Part shown: piece after piece, positions 1-9,220 of the stretch | How the letters are laid out: every line of letters starts with the position of its first letter | Numbering within the stretch: the stretch's first letter is position 1 | Assembly: GCA_017795085.1 (NCBI GenBank) | Contig: CP051246.1 | Span: forward strand, 1,800,514-1,864,513 | From: Salegentibacter sp. | Lineage (GTDB): Bacteria > Bacteroidota > Bacteroidia > Flavobacteriales > Flavobacteriaceae | DNA length: 64,000 bases | Direction: 5' to 3' | Translations under genes and position numbers: made by a program | Notes under the pieces: model-generated | Databases searched by the model: none | What the model saw: only the letters and a program-made list of their open reading frames with translations | Told to the model about the DNA's origin: nothing

Positions 1-10
1 TTTTACGGGC

Positions 11-154
11 TTATTCCCATCCGGGAAGGTTGTCTTCTTCATAGAATTCACTAAGCAACTGGCTCCCCTCAGCATTTTTACGTTGTCTTAGAAATTCAAG
101 TTCTAAATTTTTACGTTGATGATGATACGTAGAATTTTGGTAATTTTCAGTCAT
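11..154 (-). CDS. small hypothetical protein (47 aa)
   Basis: Reading frame of 47 codons from an ATG to a TAA, ending about 90 bases past the stop of the carboxyltransferase gene on the same strand. The product is hydrophilic and charged, beginning MTENYQNSTYHHQRKNLE, with many Arg, Lys, Glu and Asn residues and a C-terminal acidic stretch ending NLPGWE. There is no signal peptide or membrane segment. I do not recognise a family. It could be translated from the same transcript as the upstream gene. The frame is short and has no comparative support here, so it may be a chance ORF. Confidence 0.4.
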   Translation of the reverse strand: MTENYQNSTYHHQRKNLELEFLRQRKNAEGSQLLSEFYEEDNLPGWE

Positions 155-244
155 AAGTATAATTTTTAGAATTAGACATAATTTCTGAAAGTTCTCTGCC
201 TATCTGTGTGGCAGCTTATTCTTTCAAGCATCAATTTATGAAAA

Positions 245-1786
245 TTATAGCGGAATATTCCCATGTTTACGGTCGGGTCGTAAAACTTTTTTGTTTTCGA
301 GCATACTAAAACCTTTCAGTAATTTTCTACGGGTTTGTCGAGGCTGAATAACTTCATCTATAAATCCGCGTTGAGCCGCTTCAAACGGATTGGCGAATTT
401 TCCGGCATATTCGGCTTCTTTTTCAGCAAGTTTAGCTTCCGGGTCTTCAGATTCTTTTATCTCTTTCCTAAAAATGATCTCACTAGCTCCTTTTGGCCCC
501 ATTACAGCGATTTCGGCCGTAGGCCAGGCAAAATTTAAATCAGCACCAATATGTTTTGAATTCATCACATCATACGCCCCGCCATAAGCTTTTCGGGTAA
601 TTACAGTCACTTTTGGCACTGTAGCTTCGCTAAGTGCATAAAGCAATTTGGCACCGTTCAGGATAATTCCGTTCCATTCCTGGTCGGTACCGGGTAAAAA
701 ACCAGGAACATCAACCAAAACTAACAATGGAATATTAAAACAATCGCAAAAACGCGTAAAACGTGCCGCTTTTTTAGAAGAATCTACATCTAAAACCCCG
801 GCGAGGTTCATAGGCTGGTTGGCGACAATGCCTACACTCCTACCGCCCAAACGGGCAAAACCAACAATAATATTATCGGCATAATCTTTATGGATTTCAT
901 AAAACGAATCTTTATCGATTATTCCTGAAATCACCTCGTGCATATCATAAGGCTTGCTGGAACTGGCAGGCACAATGCTTTCCAATTCTTCACGAAATTC
1001 ATCCTGAATCTTGTAATCCAAAATTTCAGGAGCTTGTTTATTGTTTTGAGGAAAATAACTGATAAGCTTTTTAATATCTTCCAGGCAGGTAATATCATTA
1101 ATCGCAGTGCGATGCGTCACCCCAGATTTTGTGGCATGAGTACTGGCACCGCCCAATTCTTCAGCAGTCACTTCTTCATTGGTTACCGTTTTTACCACAT
1201 TGGGACCGGTCACAAACATATAACTGGTATCTTGAACCATTAAGGTAAAATCGGTCATTGCAGGTGAATACACCGCCCCACCGGCACAAGGTCCCATTAT
1301 TGCTGAAATTTGCGGAATTACCCCCGAAGCCTTTACATTTCTGTGAAAAATATCAGCATAACCGCCTAAAGATTTTACCCCCTCCTGAATCCGCGCGCCG
1401 CCCGAATCGTTTAAACCAATCATTGGCGCGCCGGTTTTTACAGCCAGGTCCATTACTTTACAAATTTTTTCAGCGTGAGTTTCCGAAAGGGAACCACCAA
1501 AAACCGTGAAATCCTGGGCAAAAACATATACAAGTCGGCCGGAAATTGTGCCATAACCGGTAATTACGCCATCACCGTAATATTTTTGTTTTTCCATCCC
1601 GAAATCGGTGGTACGGTGGGTAACTAAAATTCCGATTTCCTCAAAAGAACCTTCATCAAGCAAATAATCCACACGCTCCCTGGCGGTGAGTTTTTTCTTT
1701 TCGTGCTGGGCTTTTATTCGTTTTTCGCCGCCGCCAAGTTTGGCCTCTTTTAATCTTTTTTGAAGTTCTTCTGAATTTTGGCTCAT
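245..1786 (-). CDS. acyl-CoA carboxylase beta subunit (carboxyltransferase, propionyl/methylmalonyl-CoA type)
   Basis: Biotin-dependent carboxyltransferase half of an acyl-CoA carboxylase; the family moves a carboxyl group from carboxybiotin to propionyl- or related acyl-CoA. The 513-residue length is normal for PccB-type subunits. Both crotonase-like halves are visible: an N-terminal half with [11 protein letters not shown] (about residue 96) and the oxyanion segment [12 protein letters not shown] (about 165), and a C-terminal half with YGGAYDVMN and [15 protein letters not shown] chose the ATG at 1786 (MSQNSEEL). The frame stays open seven codons further to a TTG, which is less likely. No biotin carboxylase or biotin carrier gene is nearby, so the alpha subunit must be elsewhere. 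The exact substrate is not determined by the sequence. Confidence 0.93.
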   Translation of the reverse strand: MSQNSEELQKRLKEAKLGGGEKRIKAQHEKKKLTARERVDYLLDEGSFEEIGILVTHRTTDFGMEKQKYYGDGVITGYGTISGRLVYVFAQDFTVFGGSLSETHAEKICKVMDLAVKTGAPMIGLNDSGGARIQEGVKSLGGYADIFHRNVKASGVIPQISAIMGPCAGGAVYSPAMTDFTLMVQDTSYMFVTGPNVVKTVTNEEVTAEELGGASTHATKSGVTHRTAINDITCLEDIKKLISYFPQNNKQAPEILDYKIQDEFREELESIVPASSSKPYDMHEVISGIIDKDSFYEIHKDYADNIIVGFARLGGRSVGIVANQPMNLAGVLDVDSSKKAARFTRFCDCFNIPLLVLVDVPGFLPGTDQEWNGIILNGAKLLYALSEATVPKVTVITRKAYGGAYDVMNSKHIGADLNFAWPTAEIAVMGPKGASEIIFRKEIKESEDPEAKLAEKEAEYAGKFANPFEAAQRGFIDEVIQPRQTRRKLLKGFSMLENKKVLRPDRKHGNIPL

Positions 1787-1866
1787 AAACGTTTGGATTT
1801 TCTTCAACCAATATTAGGCAAATTTTGCCATTTTTAAAAGGTTTCCCATAAAGTAAGCGGGATCAT

Positions 1867-1903
1867 AAAAAAGCTCACAAGTTTTTAAAACCTGTGAGCT
1901 TTT
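1867..1903 (-). terminator. rho-independent terminator
   Basis: Inverted repeat AAAGCTCACA / TGTGAGCTTT with a 13-base loop. On the minus strand it is followed by a run of six T residues. It lies downstream of the minus-strand cysteine desulfurase gene and upstream of the carboxyltransferase gene, so it probably ends the desulfurase transcript. Confidence 0.75.
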
Positions 1904-1911
1904 AAATTTAC

Positions 1912-1992
1912 CGTCACCCTGAACTCGATTCAGGGTCTAATAATTATGAAAGTACAATGAATGTTAGATTCTGAAATAAGTTCAGAATGACG
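1912..1992. repeat. paired REP-like hairpin element (81 bp)
   Basis: Two perfect hairpins (ACCCTGAA-CTCGA-TTCAGGGT at 1916-1936 and ATTCTGAA-ATAAG-TTCAGAAT at 1968-1988). They are arranged symmetrically with CGTCA at the left edge and TGACG at the right, and with TCTAA and TTAGA facing inward. Related half elements occur at 36257-36309 and 37893-37934. All copies are intergenic. Confidence 0.7.
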
Positions 1993-2015
1993 TCCTCAGT
2001 CTTAATTACTAAAAC

Positions 2016-3167
2016 CTAATCCTGCTCAATAAAATCCTTCAGCACCTCAACGACATAATCCAATTCCTCTTTGGTGTTGAATTTGGAAAAAGAAAAACGA
2101 ATAGATGGTTTTTTAAGGTCTTCTTCCGGTAAAAACGCGCTTAAAACGTGGGAACCTTTATCGCTTCCGCTTTGACAGGCACTGCCTTTTGAACAGGCAA
2201 TTCCTTTTAAATCAAGCTGAAATAAAAGCATTAAAGCTTTATCCTGCGGCACAGGTAAACAAACATTTACTAACGTATAAGTGCTTTTCTTAGTATCCTC
2301 ACAAGTACCGTTAAACTTTACGCCGGGAATTTCAGTTTTTAACCGATCTACAAAATGTTCTTTTAACGAAGCAACATAGTTTTTTTCTTCAGCTAAATTA
2401 TCATAAGCCAATTTAAAGGCTTCTTCCAGGCCAACAATATTATGTACACTTTCAGTACCCGCACGATGGCCTCGCTCCTGCTCGCCACCAAAAATCAAAG
2501 GTTTTAATCCAGAATTTTTTCTGATAAAAGCAAAGCCCACACCTTTTGGCCCGTGAAATTTATGTGCGCTAACCGCAGTAAAATCTACCGGAATCTCACT
2601 TAGGTCCAATTCATAATGCCCAACCGACTGCACCATATCAGAGTGAAAAAGCGCGTTGTTTTCCTTGCATATTTTCCCGGCGCGTTTAATATCCAGTTTA
2701 TTTCCTACTTCGTTATTAATATGCATTAAACTTACCAAAGTCTTCTTTTTTGAAGATTTTAATACACTTTCCAACTGATCTAAATCGGCATTTCCACATT
2801 CATCCAAATCAAGGTAAACCACCTCAATATTGAACTTTTCTTCTAATTGTTGTACCGTATTTAAAACAGCGTGATGCTCAATTCGGGTAGTGATAATTCG
2901 CTGTACCCCTAAATCTCGTACCGCCGAATTTAAAGCCAGGTTATCGGCTTCGGTACCACCAGAAGTAAACACAATTTCAGAAGCTTTTACATTTAAATAT
3001 TTAGCTACTGTTTTTCGGGCGTTTTCAATAAGCGACTTGGCTGAACGGCCAAAACTGTGGGTAGAAGATGGGTTTCCGTAAAACTCCCGCATTACTTCGG
3101 TAATTCGGGTAATTACTTCATCACGCATTTGCGTGGTTGCTGCTGAGTCGAGATATACTTTTTTCAT
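2016..3167 (-). CDS. cysteine desulfurase (NifS/IscS-like, aminotransferase class V)
   Basis: PLP enzyme that takes sulfur from cysteine as a persulfide for Fe-S cluster or thiolation pathways. Visible landmarks are the N-terminal YLDSAATTQ, the GGTEADN cofactor loop, the PLP lysine in SAHKFHGPKG (about residue 203), and the persulfide cysteine in GSACQSGS (about residue 330). The length of 383 residues is normal. I chose the ATG at 3167 (MKKVYLDS), not the TTG three codons upstream. It is a single gene with its own terminator and is not next to iscU/iscA or sufBCD. Whether it serves clusters or tRNA thiolation cannot be told from context. Confidence 0.93.
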   Translation of the reverse strand: MKKVYLDSAATTQMRDEVITRITEVMREFYGNPSSTHSFGRSAKSLIENARKTVAKYLNVKASEIVFTSGGTEADNLALNSAVRDLGVQRIITTRIEHHAVLNTVQQLEEKFNIEVVYLDLDECGNADLDQLESVLKSSKKKTLVSLMHINNEVGNKLDIKRAGKICKENNALFHSDMVQSVGHYELDLSEIPVDFTAVSAHKFHGPKGVGFAFIRKNSGLKPLIFGGEQERGHRAGTESVHNIVGLEEAFKLAYDNLAEEKNYVASLKEHFVDRLKTEIPGVKFNGTCEDTKKSTYTLVNVCLPVPQDKALMLLFQLDLKGIACSKGSACQSGSDKGSHVLSAFLPEEDLKKPSIRFSFSKFNTKEELDYVVEVLKDFIEQD

Positions 3168-3232
3168 TGCCTGCAAAATTAATAGAAATAAAATTATTTC
3201 AACAAAGCAGGCTTAAAAATCCATATTTCTGC

Positions 3233-3240
3233 TATTTTTG
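3233..3240 (+). promoter_or_regulatory. promoter -7 element TATTTTTG
   Basis: Matches the Bacteroidota sigma-A -7 consensus TAnnTTTG. It sits 16 bases before the ATG at 3256, which supports that start over an upstream TTG. The -33 element is not clear. Confidence 0.55.
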
Positions 3241-3255
3241 TTGAAAAACAGGCCA

Positions 3256-4305
3256 ATGAGAAAGATTCTTTTTGTTTTACTAATCAGCATTCTTTTAATT
3301 TCCTGCGATAATGGCGATGTAACGGTGAGCAGCTTTGATCTAGAAGACAGTGATTTAAGCATATGCAATCAGGGTGAAACTATCGTTCTGTACGTGATAA
3401 ACAATGCTGATGTACATGAATCGATGAGTCTTGAACTCCAATCTAGCCAGCTTGATCCTGAAAATTTAAGCCTGGAAACCGGGAATACCCTTTCCGGGGA
3501 AACTATAGAAATACAACTTTCCGGAACCAATCGACTTGTTTACCGTATGTATGACGGACAAATTGAAAGTGGAAACGAAAAATATTTTTGTAGTGCAGTG
3601 CCGCCGAGATCCCCTAGTGTAGTAGACGAATATATTGCTACCGATGGCACAGTGCGTATCACCACACGTTATAACGACCTTGCTGCCGATGATGATACCG
3701 ATGGGGACGGAATTAATAATATTGATGAAGGAATGGACCCTGAGGAAGCAGCCAACCCTGATAGTGAAACCCACCAGGATACCGATGGCGATGGCATACC
3801 GGATTATCTTGACCAGGATGACGATGGCGACAATGTAGGAACACGTACTGAAATAAATATTACTGCGGAAAATGAAGCTGAGGATTTCCCTGACGCTTCT
3901 GGAAATCCTACGCCTGACACCAATGGTAATGGAATACCTGATTATTTAGATGATGATGATGACGGAGATGGTGTTCTAACTAAATATGAGGTAAATGAAA
4001 ATGATGAAGATACCTGGACCCGCCCGGAAACTTATATTATCTCGGAGACTGGCACACCTAATTATCGTAATCCCGAAATTGCTGAAGAAGCTGCCTGGCT
4101 TGAAAATGAAGCCGTACGAGAATTTGAACAAACCCGCGATTACCGCTCTGACGTACAAATAACCGATTTTAACCTTAGACGCCAAACAGGAAATGAAGAA
4201 GAAATTCGATTTGACGAATATAATTTCGGCCGTTTAATCGTAAGCAACATTAACCAGGATGAAATTGAGGAAGAGGAGAATGAAGAAGAAATTCAGGAAC
4301 CTTAA
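3256..4305 (+). CDS. lipoprotein with thrombospondin type 3-like calcium-binding repeats
   Basis: The protein has 349 residues. A lipoprotein signal peptide (hydrophobic segment, then LLISC with the lipidated Cys at residue 17) suggests an envelope location. A first domain of about 140 residues resembles nothing I can name. It is followed by acidic TSP3-like repeats at about residues 155-250, for example DDDTDGDGINN, DTDGDGIPDYLDQDDDGDN and DTNGNGIPDYLDDDDDGDG, which typically bind calcium. The C-terminus is very acidic. It is flanked by unrelated genes and has its own promoter. The reading 'surface calcium-binding lipoprotein' follows from the repeats; the cellular role is unknown. Confidence 0.82.
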   Translation: MRKILFVLLISILLISCDNGDVTVSSFDLEDSDLSICNQGETIVLYVINNADVHESMSLELQSSQLDPENLSLETGNTLSGETIEIQLSGTNRLVYRMYDGQIESGNEKYFCSAVPPRSPSVVDEYIATDGTVRITTRYNDLAADDDTDGDGINNIDEGMDPEEAANPDSETHQDTDGDGIPDYLDQDDDGDNVGTRTEINITAENEAEDFPDASGNPTPDTNGNGIPDYLDDDDDGDGVLTKYEVNENDEDTWTRPETYIISETGTPNYRNPEIAEEAAWLENEAVREFEQTRDYRSDVQITDFNLRRQTGNEEEIRFDEYNFGRLIVSNINQDEIEEEENEEEIQEP

Positions 4306-4721
4306 TTTGCTATCGTATATAGGTTTTGGGAGATCGCCGTACTCCTAACTCCTATCGTTGCTTGCAATGGCACTCTTGGTCATTACAATAGAGGTACGAT
4401 GAAGCGATTATAAATTATACAGTACTGGAAACTTTTCCTAGCCCTCACCCCTGCCTCGCTCTGAAAGAGGAGCTTTAGTGGTGAACACTATAAAGTAATT
4501 TACATTATACATTCAAAATAAGTATCACTTAAAAAGACAATTCCGCTACATAAACATTTCTTGAAACCCCTAAAAAACATGAGATACTTCCTTCCCTTTT
4601 GTTCCAATAAAATATTTCAGGAAAACAACTCCCTAATTGGTAGACAAGTTCACAGTCCAAATTATATTTAATAATTATAGAAAACATATTTACCGGCTAA
4701 TTTTAAACCAGTTTCAAATTC
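4306..4721. other. intergenic region with degenerate dispersed repeats
   Basis: No convincing gene in 416 bases. The segment 4441-4476 (ccctcacccctgcctc and gaaagaggagcttta) resembles the hairpin repeat at 31888-31925, and 4325-4405 looks like a decayed dispersed repeat. The rest is AT-rich sequence between two convergent genes. I see no clear terminator. Confidence 0.5.
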
Positions 4722-5435
4722 CTATCTGGAGGTATAATAATTATAATCCGAAATTACCTGTTTTACAAAATCAACCGGTCGTTCTCCAGGAGTCACCTCT
4801 ATAAGTCGGGAGAGTTTTTCCGAAAGATTGATAATAATTTGCTGTTGCCCATCCCGTCTTGCCGAATCAAAGATATTTTTTACAGTTTGTACATCCTTAT
4901 CATTCAACACCTGAACCTGCGGATAAACGGGTTGATAATTTTCGGGTAAATCAACCCCTAAACTATGCGCCAGGCTTACTTTTCTAACTTCGCTAATTAC
5001 TGTAGTACCCGCTGCAACATCACCAAGACGCTGGCCTTTTCCATTCAGTAAAACAGTTAATACAGCAATAGCGCCACTGCTAAAACTAATATCGATTAAA
5101 CGTAATAACCAACGTAATAAATAATGAGAAAATACCGGCCGGGAGCCATCTAATTTTACCACACGCAATTTCATAGCTGCTTTCCCCGGGGTACGACCGT
5201 TCCATAAAGCCTCCCAAAGCAAATAATAAAGAAAAACCGGTATGCCCAGTACAAGATAATACACCCACTCGCCCATTTGGTCCAGCCCGGCACCGGAAAT
5301 AATTACTCCGGCAAAAATCATATAGATCACCAGAATAAAAGTATCGATAAGAAATGCTAAAATTCGCTCACCAATCCCCGCAGCATTCTGGCGAATACTA
5401 ATATTTTGAGCCGTTTCAATTTGAAAGTTATCCAT
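4722..5435 (-). CDS. RDD family integral membrane protein
   Basis: The N-terminal two-thirds is an RDD domain: RILAFLIDTFILVIYMIF starts TM1 with the characteristic Arg and Asp, followed by a second TM, then RTPGKAAMKLRVV and a third hydrophobic segment. The C-terminal 80 residues are soluble and end near DYNYYTSR. Proteins of this kind are suspected transporters or membrane-stress proteins, but the function is not settled. The gene is divergent from the SpoIIM/MoxR cluster starting at 5502, with only 66 bases between the starts. An RDD gene beside that cluster recurs in Bacteroidota, which suggests a shared process. Confidence 0.88.
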   Translation of the reverse strand: MDNFQIETAQNISIRQNAAGIGERILAFLIDTFILVIYMIFAGVIISGAGLDQMGEWVYYLVLGIPVFLYYLLWEALWNGRTPGKAAMKLRVVKLDGSRPVFSHYLLRWLLRLIDISFSSGAIAVLTVLLNGKGQRLGDVAAGTTVISEVRKVSLAHSLGVDLPENYQPVYPQVQVLNDKDVQTVKNIFDSARRDGQQQIIINLSEKLSRLIEVTPGERPVDFVKQVISDYNYYTSR

Positions 5436-5501
5436 TTAATATGTTTCTTTGAATATTATTCCCTACTTGGTTTTAATTTCAGGGTTATTGATTAGAAAAT
5501 T

Positions 5502-6473
5502 ATGCGCGAGGCAGCTTTTGTAAAGCAAAATAAAGATAAATGGCTAAAGTTTGAAAGCCTTATTGAAAATAAAAATACGCTCTCTCCTGATCGTATCTCA
5601 TCTATTTACCTGGAAATTACCGATGATTTAAGCTACGCACAAACTTTTTACCCCAACAGCAACACCACAATCTATTTAAACGGACTGGGCGCTGCCGCAC
5701 ACCGAAAAATATACCGCAACCGGAAAGAACCCGGTAACCGGATTATCAGGTTTTTCCTGAAAGAATTCCCAATGGAATTTTATAAGTATCAGAAGCAATT
5801 ACTGCTAAGCTTCTTAATTTTTGTGGTTTTTGCTGCCGCAGGTGCCTTTTCTGCATCGGGTGATGCAGGATTTGTACGCATGATTTTGGGAGATGAATAT
5901 GTGAATATGACCCTTACTAACATCGCGCAAAACGATCCGATGGCAGTTTATAAAAAAATGGGACAAACCGATATGTTCCTTGGTATTACGATCAATAATA
6001 TCAGGGTTGCGTTTATGGCCTTTGTAATGGGGGTACTTGCCGGAATCGGGACGGCTTTTATAATGATGCAAAATGCTATTATGTTGGGCTCTTTTCAGTA
6101 TTTCTTTTATGAACAGGGACTGCTTTGGGAATCGGCACGAACAATTTGGATACACGGAACCATTGAAATTTCGGTTATAATTGTTGCAGGCTGCGCAGGT
6201 TTGGTTATTGGCAAAGGCTTGCTTTTTCCCGAAACATATTCCAGATTACGTTCTTTTACCCAACATATAAAAAGTGGTTTAAAAATCGTTTTCAGTACGC
6301 TACCCTTCTTTATAATCGCCGGATTTTTGGAGGGCTTTGTAACCCGGCTTACCCAAATGCCAGATTGGCTTGCAATTTTAATTATCTTTTTATCTTTAGC
6401 TGTAATTGTTTTTTACTACGTGATTTATCCTCGAATTTTACATCAAAAAAATAAGCTTTCTCCTTATGAATGA
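5502..6473 (+). CDS. stage II sporulation protein M-like membrane protein (DUF95)
   Basis: Polytopic membrane protein of 323 residues with a cytoplasmic N-terminus of about 95 residues, then five or six hydrophobic segments. The family signature around IWIHGTIEISVIIVAG (about residue 214) is present, as are the GxxxG-like helices of SpoIIM homologues. In spore formers SpoIIM works with the SpoIID/P peptidoglycan hydrolases. This organism is not expected to sporulate, and the role of these homologues is unknown. It is the first gene of a six-gene operon and overlaps the next gene by 8 bases, implying coupled translation. Confidence 0.85.
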   Translation: MREAAFVKQNKDKWLKFESLIENKNTLSPDRISSIYLEITDDLSYAQTFYPNSNTTIYLNGLGAAAHRKIYRNRKEPGNRIIRFFLKEFPMEFYKYQKQLLLSFLIFVVFAAAGAFSASGDAGFVRMILGDEYVNMTLTNIAQNDPMAVYKKMGQTDMFLGITINNIRVAFMAFVMGVLAGIGTAFIMMQNAIMLGSFQYFFYEQGLLWESARTIWIHGTIEISVIIVAGCAGLVIGKGLLFPETYSRLRSFTQHIKSGLKIVFSTLPFFIIAGFLEGFVTRLTQMPDWLAILIIFLSLAVIVFYYVIYPRILHQKNKLSPYE

Positions 6474-7320
6474 TTTTATACAATTTAAACGCCAACGGGA
6501 AATTGGCGAAATCATTAGTCATAGTTTTCGCTTCGTGCGACTTAATTATAAAACCTTTCTGAAATTACTTCTTAAATATGCCGGTCCGGCTTTTATAGTC
6601 CTAATTGCCGCCGTGGTTTATTACTCTTATACTACCCTTGATGGTACCTTTTCAGGAAACCTTACAAATATGGGCGGTTTCTTTCTCTCTTTTGTAGTTT
6701 TAGCAGTTTGTATGCTAATTTATTACGCGGCTATTTATACTACAATTTTTAGTTTAATTGAATCCTATATTAAAAATGAAGGAAAAATAAGCTCTGCTGA
6801 AGTTGGGAGTAGTGTAAAACAAAACCTGGGCAAAATGATTGGCCTGAACATAATTTCAGCTATACTTATCACTGCCGGTACTTTCTTATTCATTTTTCCA
6901 GCCATCTATCTTATGGTGCCTTTAACCATTGCAAATGCAGTACTTATTTTTGATAAACAAAGTATAAGCGATAGCATTGGAGGGGCTTTTAACCTGGTAA
7001 AAGATAACTGGTGGATGAGCTTTATTTCTATTTTTGTTATCTGGCTTATTATTTATATTATTGGTATGGCTGTGCAGATGCCTATTATGATATATTCCTT
7101 TATCAAGGCTTTTACTATGGCTGAAGAAGGCTCTGCAGCTGATATGTCTCAAATCTTTGACTGGGTATATCTTTTGGTCACCATAATTTCCTCGGTTATC
7201 CAATATGTACTCTATTCTATTTTGCCGGTGGGCATTGCCTTAATTTATTTTAATTTAAATGAAAAGAAAAATTTCACCGGCACTTATGAACGTATTGAAA
7301 ACCTGGGTAAAGATTCATAA
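6466..7320 (+). CDS. polytopic membrane protein, unknown function
   Basis: The protein has 284 residues with a basic, soluble N-terminus (QFKRQREIGEIISHSFRFV) followed by about six hydrophobic segments. The middle part (FLFIFPAIYLMVPLTIANAVLIF) resembles membrane domains of the DUF4013/DUF975 or GDPD-associated type, but I cannot assign a family firmly. The start overlaps the SpoIIM-like gene by 8 bases and the stop codon shares a base with the next ATG. It probably belongs to the same membrane complex as its neighbours. Confidence 0.8.
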   Translation: MNDFIQFKRQREIGEIISHSFRFVRLNYKTFLKLLLKYAGPAFIVLIAAVVYYSYTTLDGTFSGNLTNMGGFFLSFVVLAVCMLIYYAAIYTTIFSLIESYIKNEGKISSAEVGSSVKQNLGKMIGLNIISAILITAGTFLFIFPAIYLMVPLTIANAVLIFDKQSISDSIGGAFNLVKDNWWMSFISIFVIWLIIYIIGMAVQMPIMIYSFIKAFTMAEEGSAADMSQIFDWVYLLVTIISSVIQYVLYSILPVGIALIYFNLNEKKNFTGTYERIENLGKDS

Positions 7321-8033
7321 TGTATAAACTGGTTTTCTTCTTTTTTTTAACATTTATTCTGTGGCCTGGAGAATTTTATGCCCAAACAGATTCCTCAGCC
7401 ACTGGCTTGAAATTTGAAGAAAAACAGTTTGACGAATGGAAAAAGCAAAAAGATTTTCAATATCTTGAACGGGAAACCCGTACTAATTGGTGGGCTGAAT
7501 TTAAAGCCTGGATTAATTATCAATATCAACAACTTGTTTCCTGGTTGTTTGGTGAATATGAAGCTGATGGCCTGTTGGGCTGGTTTATTAGTATATTTCC
7601 ATATGTGCTATTACTATTGGTATTATTCTTTTTATCCTGGCTTTTTATCCGGTTAAACCCAGTTTTTGCAGCCCCTATTTCTTCCGAAGGACCTAAAGTT
7701 TTTTATTCTGAAGAAGAAAAAATGCTACGTACAAAAGATATTTCAGCATTAATTGACCAGGCAAAATCACAACAGCAATATCGCCTAGCTGTTCGGTATT
7801 ATTATGTACAGAGCCTTCAAAAACTAAATACGGCCGAATTTATAAAGTATCATCCCGAAAAAACAAATACCGATTACCTGACTGAAATCCCTTCGGAAAA
7901 AATAAAACGAGCTTTCACAAAAACCACACGTATTTATGAGCATATCTGGTATGGTGATTTTACAATTGAAAAACCTGCATTTTTAGCCGCTGAAAAAGAT
8001 TTTTTAAACCTGGAAAATAGCTTACATCAATGA
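7320..8033 (+). CDS. DUF4129 domain protein
   Basis: The protein has 237 residues: an N-terminal signal peptide (FFLTFILWPGEFYAQ), a short periplasmic segment, one strong TM helix around residues 88-112 (YVLLLLVLFFLSWLFI), and a C-terminal DUF4129 domain with the alpha-helical pattern ISALIDQAKSQQQYRLAVRYYYVQ and YEHIWYGDF. DUF4129 proteins occur with transglutaminase-like or MoxR/DUF58 genes and resemble the tail of TgpA. The gene overlaps its neighbours by 1 and 4 bases. The function is unknown. Confidence 0.85.
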   Translation: MYKLVFFFFLTFILWPGEFYAQTDSSATGLKFEEKQFDEWKKQKDFQYLERETRTNWWAEFKAWINYQYQQLVSWLFGEYEADGLLGWFISIFPYVLLLLVLFFLSWLFIRLNPVFAAPISSEGPKVFYSEEEKMLRTKDISALIDQAKSQQQYRLAVRYYYVQSLQKLNTAEFIKYHPEKTNTDYLTEIPSEKIKRAFTKTTRIYEHIWYGDFTIEKPAFLAAEKDFLNLENSLHQ

Positions 8034-9220
8034 GCACAATCTGGAAAATAGTTTTTGGTATTATAGTCCTTCTGGTTTTGGGGCTTACTTTTCTTGAAAC
8101 CACCGAGCCTGAACCAATAAACCTTAACCCAAGCTATTCCGGAGCCGACAAAATTCCATTGGGCAGTTATGCGCTTTTTGAAAGCTGGAAAAATCAACGT
8201 GAAATTACAGAAATCAATATTCCGCCTTTTGAAGTTTTAAGTAAAGATAGTATCTTGGAAGGGACTTATTTCTTTCTTAATGATTATGTCGTTTTTGATA
8301 ATAATGAACTCGAGAAAGTTTTAAACTGGGTTGGCCAGGGAAATTCGTTGTTTATATCAGCCGGTTATATCAGTAAAAATTTACTCGATACCCTAAAGCT
8401 TCAAACCCAAACCCATACAGAAAATTTAGATTTTAAATCCCGCCCTGAATTAAAAATAGATGAAGAAAGTTATAACGTTAACTTTGATATTGAAACGCGA
8501 TATTTTAGTAAAATTGATTCTGCTGCAACACAGGTTTTAGGTGAAGCTATTTCTGGTGATCAGGCTAAAAAACAATCAAATTTTATAAAAACTTCCTTTC
8601 AAAACGGTAAAATTTACCTGCATACCACCCCGGAAGCTTTTAGCAACTATTTTATGCTTCAGAAAGAGAATTTCCGGTATGTGGAAAAAGTCCTGGGAAA
8701 TCTTGATGGCAATAAAAACCTCTATTGGGATACGTATTATAAATCGGGGAAAACCATCTACACCTCACCACTTTATTATTTACTCAGCAACAAAAACTTG
8801 AAATGGGCCTATTATTTTGTACTGATTGCAGCCGTAATCTTTATCATTTTTGAAGGCAAACGAAAGCAACGGCCTATACCGGTTGTTCCTCCTTTAAAAA
8901 ATCAAACCTATCAGTATGCGGAAACCATTGGCGGACTCTACCTGGAACAAAACCGCTATCGGGAAATGGCCGGAAAAAAAATTGCGCTCTTTTTTGAATA
9001 TATTAGAACGTATTTTCGCATAATGACCCATGAAGTTTCAGAAGATTTTATACAGAAACTGGCAGAAAAAAGTAATCACAACCCGGAGAGAATTCGAACA
9101 CTCATAAAAAAAATCCGGGCAATAGAAGAAAAACAACATATTTCTAAAGAAGAATTCCTGAGTTTGAGCCAGGATATTCAGCAAATAAAAAATAAAACAA
9201 ATGGAAGATTTTCAGAATAA
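8030..9220 (+). CDS. DUF4350 domain protein
   Basis: The protein has 396 residues: an N-terminal TM helix (IVFGIIVLLVLGLTFLE), a periplasmic domain with the DUF4350 pattern (SYSGADKIPLGSYALFESWK, then an Asn-rich segment and GNSLFISAGY), a second TM at about 265-282 (WAYYFVLIAAVIFIIFEG), and a cytoplasmic helical tail of about 110 residues. DUF4350 domains resemble glutamine-amidotransferase-like folds without a clear catalytic site. It overlaps the upstream gene by 4 bases (ATGA) and the MoxR gene by 20. No enzymatic role can be assigned. Confidence 0.85.
   Translation: MSTIWKIVFGIIVLLVLGLTFLETTEPEPINLNPSYSGADKIPLGSYALFESWKNQREITEINIPPFEVLSKDSILEGTYFFLNDYVVFDNNELEKVLNWVGQGNSLFISAGYISKNLLDTLKLQTQTHTENLDFKSRPELKIDEESYNVNFDIETRYFSKIDSAATQVLGEAISGDQAKKQSNFIKTSFQNGKIYLHTTPEAFSNYFMLQKENFRYVEKVLGNLDGNKNLYWDTYYKSGKTIYTSPLYYLLSNKNLKWAYYFVLIAAVIFIIFEGKRKQRPIPVVPPLKNQTYQYAETIGGLYLEQNRYREMAGKKIALFFEYIRTYFRIMTHEVSEDFIQKLAEKSNHNPERIRTLIKKIRAIEEKQHISKEEFLSLSQDIQQIKNKTNGRFSE

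Noticed and set aside
335..1509. Plus-strand frames opposite the carboxyltransferase gene
   Set aside because: They are antisense shadows of a well-recognised gene, with no family resemblance of their own.
1787..1807. TTG start seven codons upstream of the carboxyltransferase ATG
   Set aside because: The upstream codons do not resemble the family and the ATG at 1786 gives the usual N-terminus.
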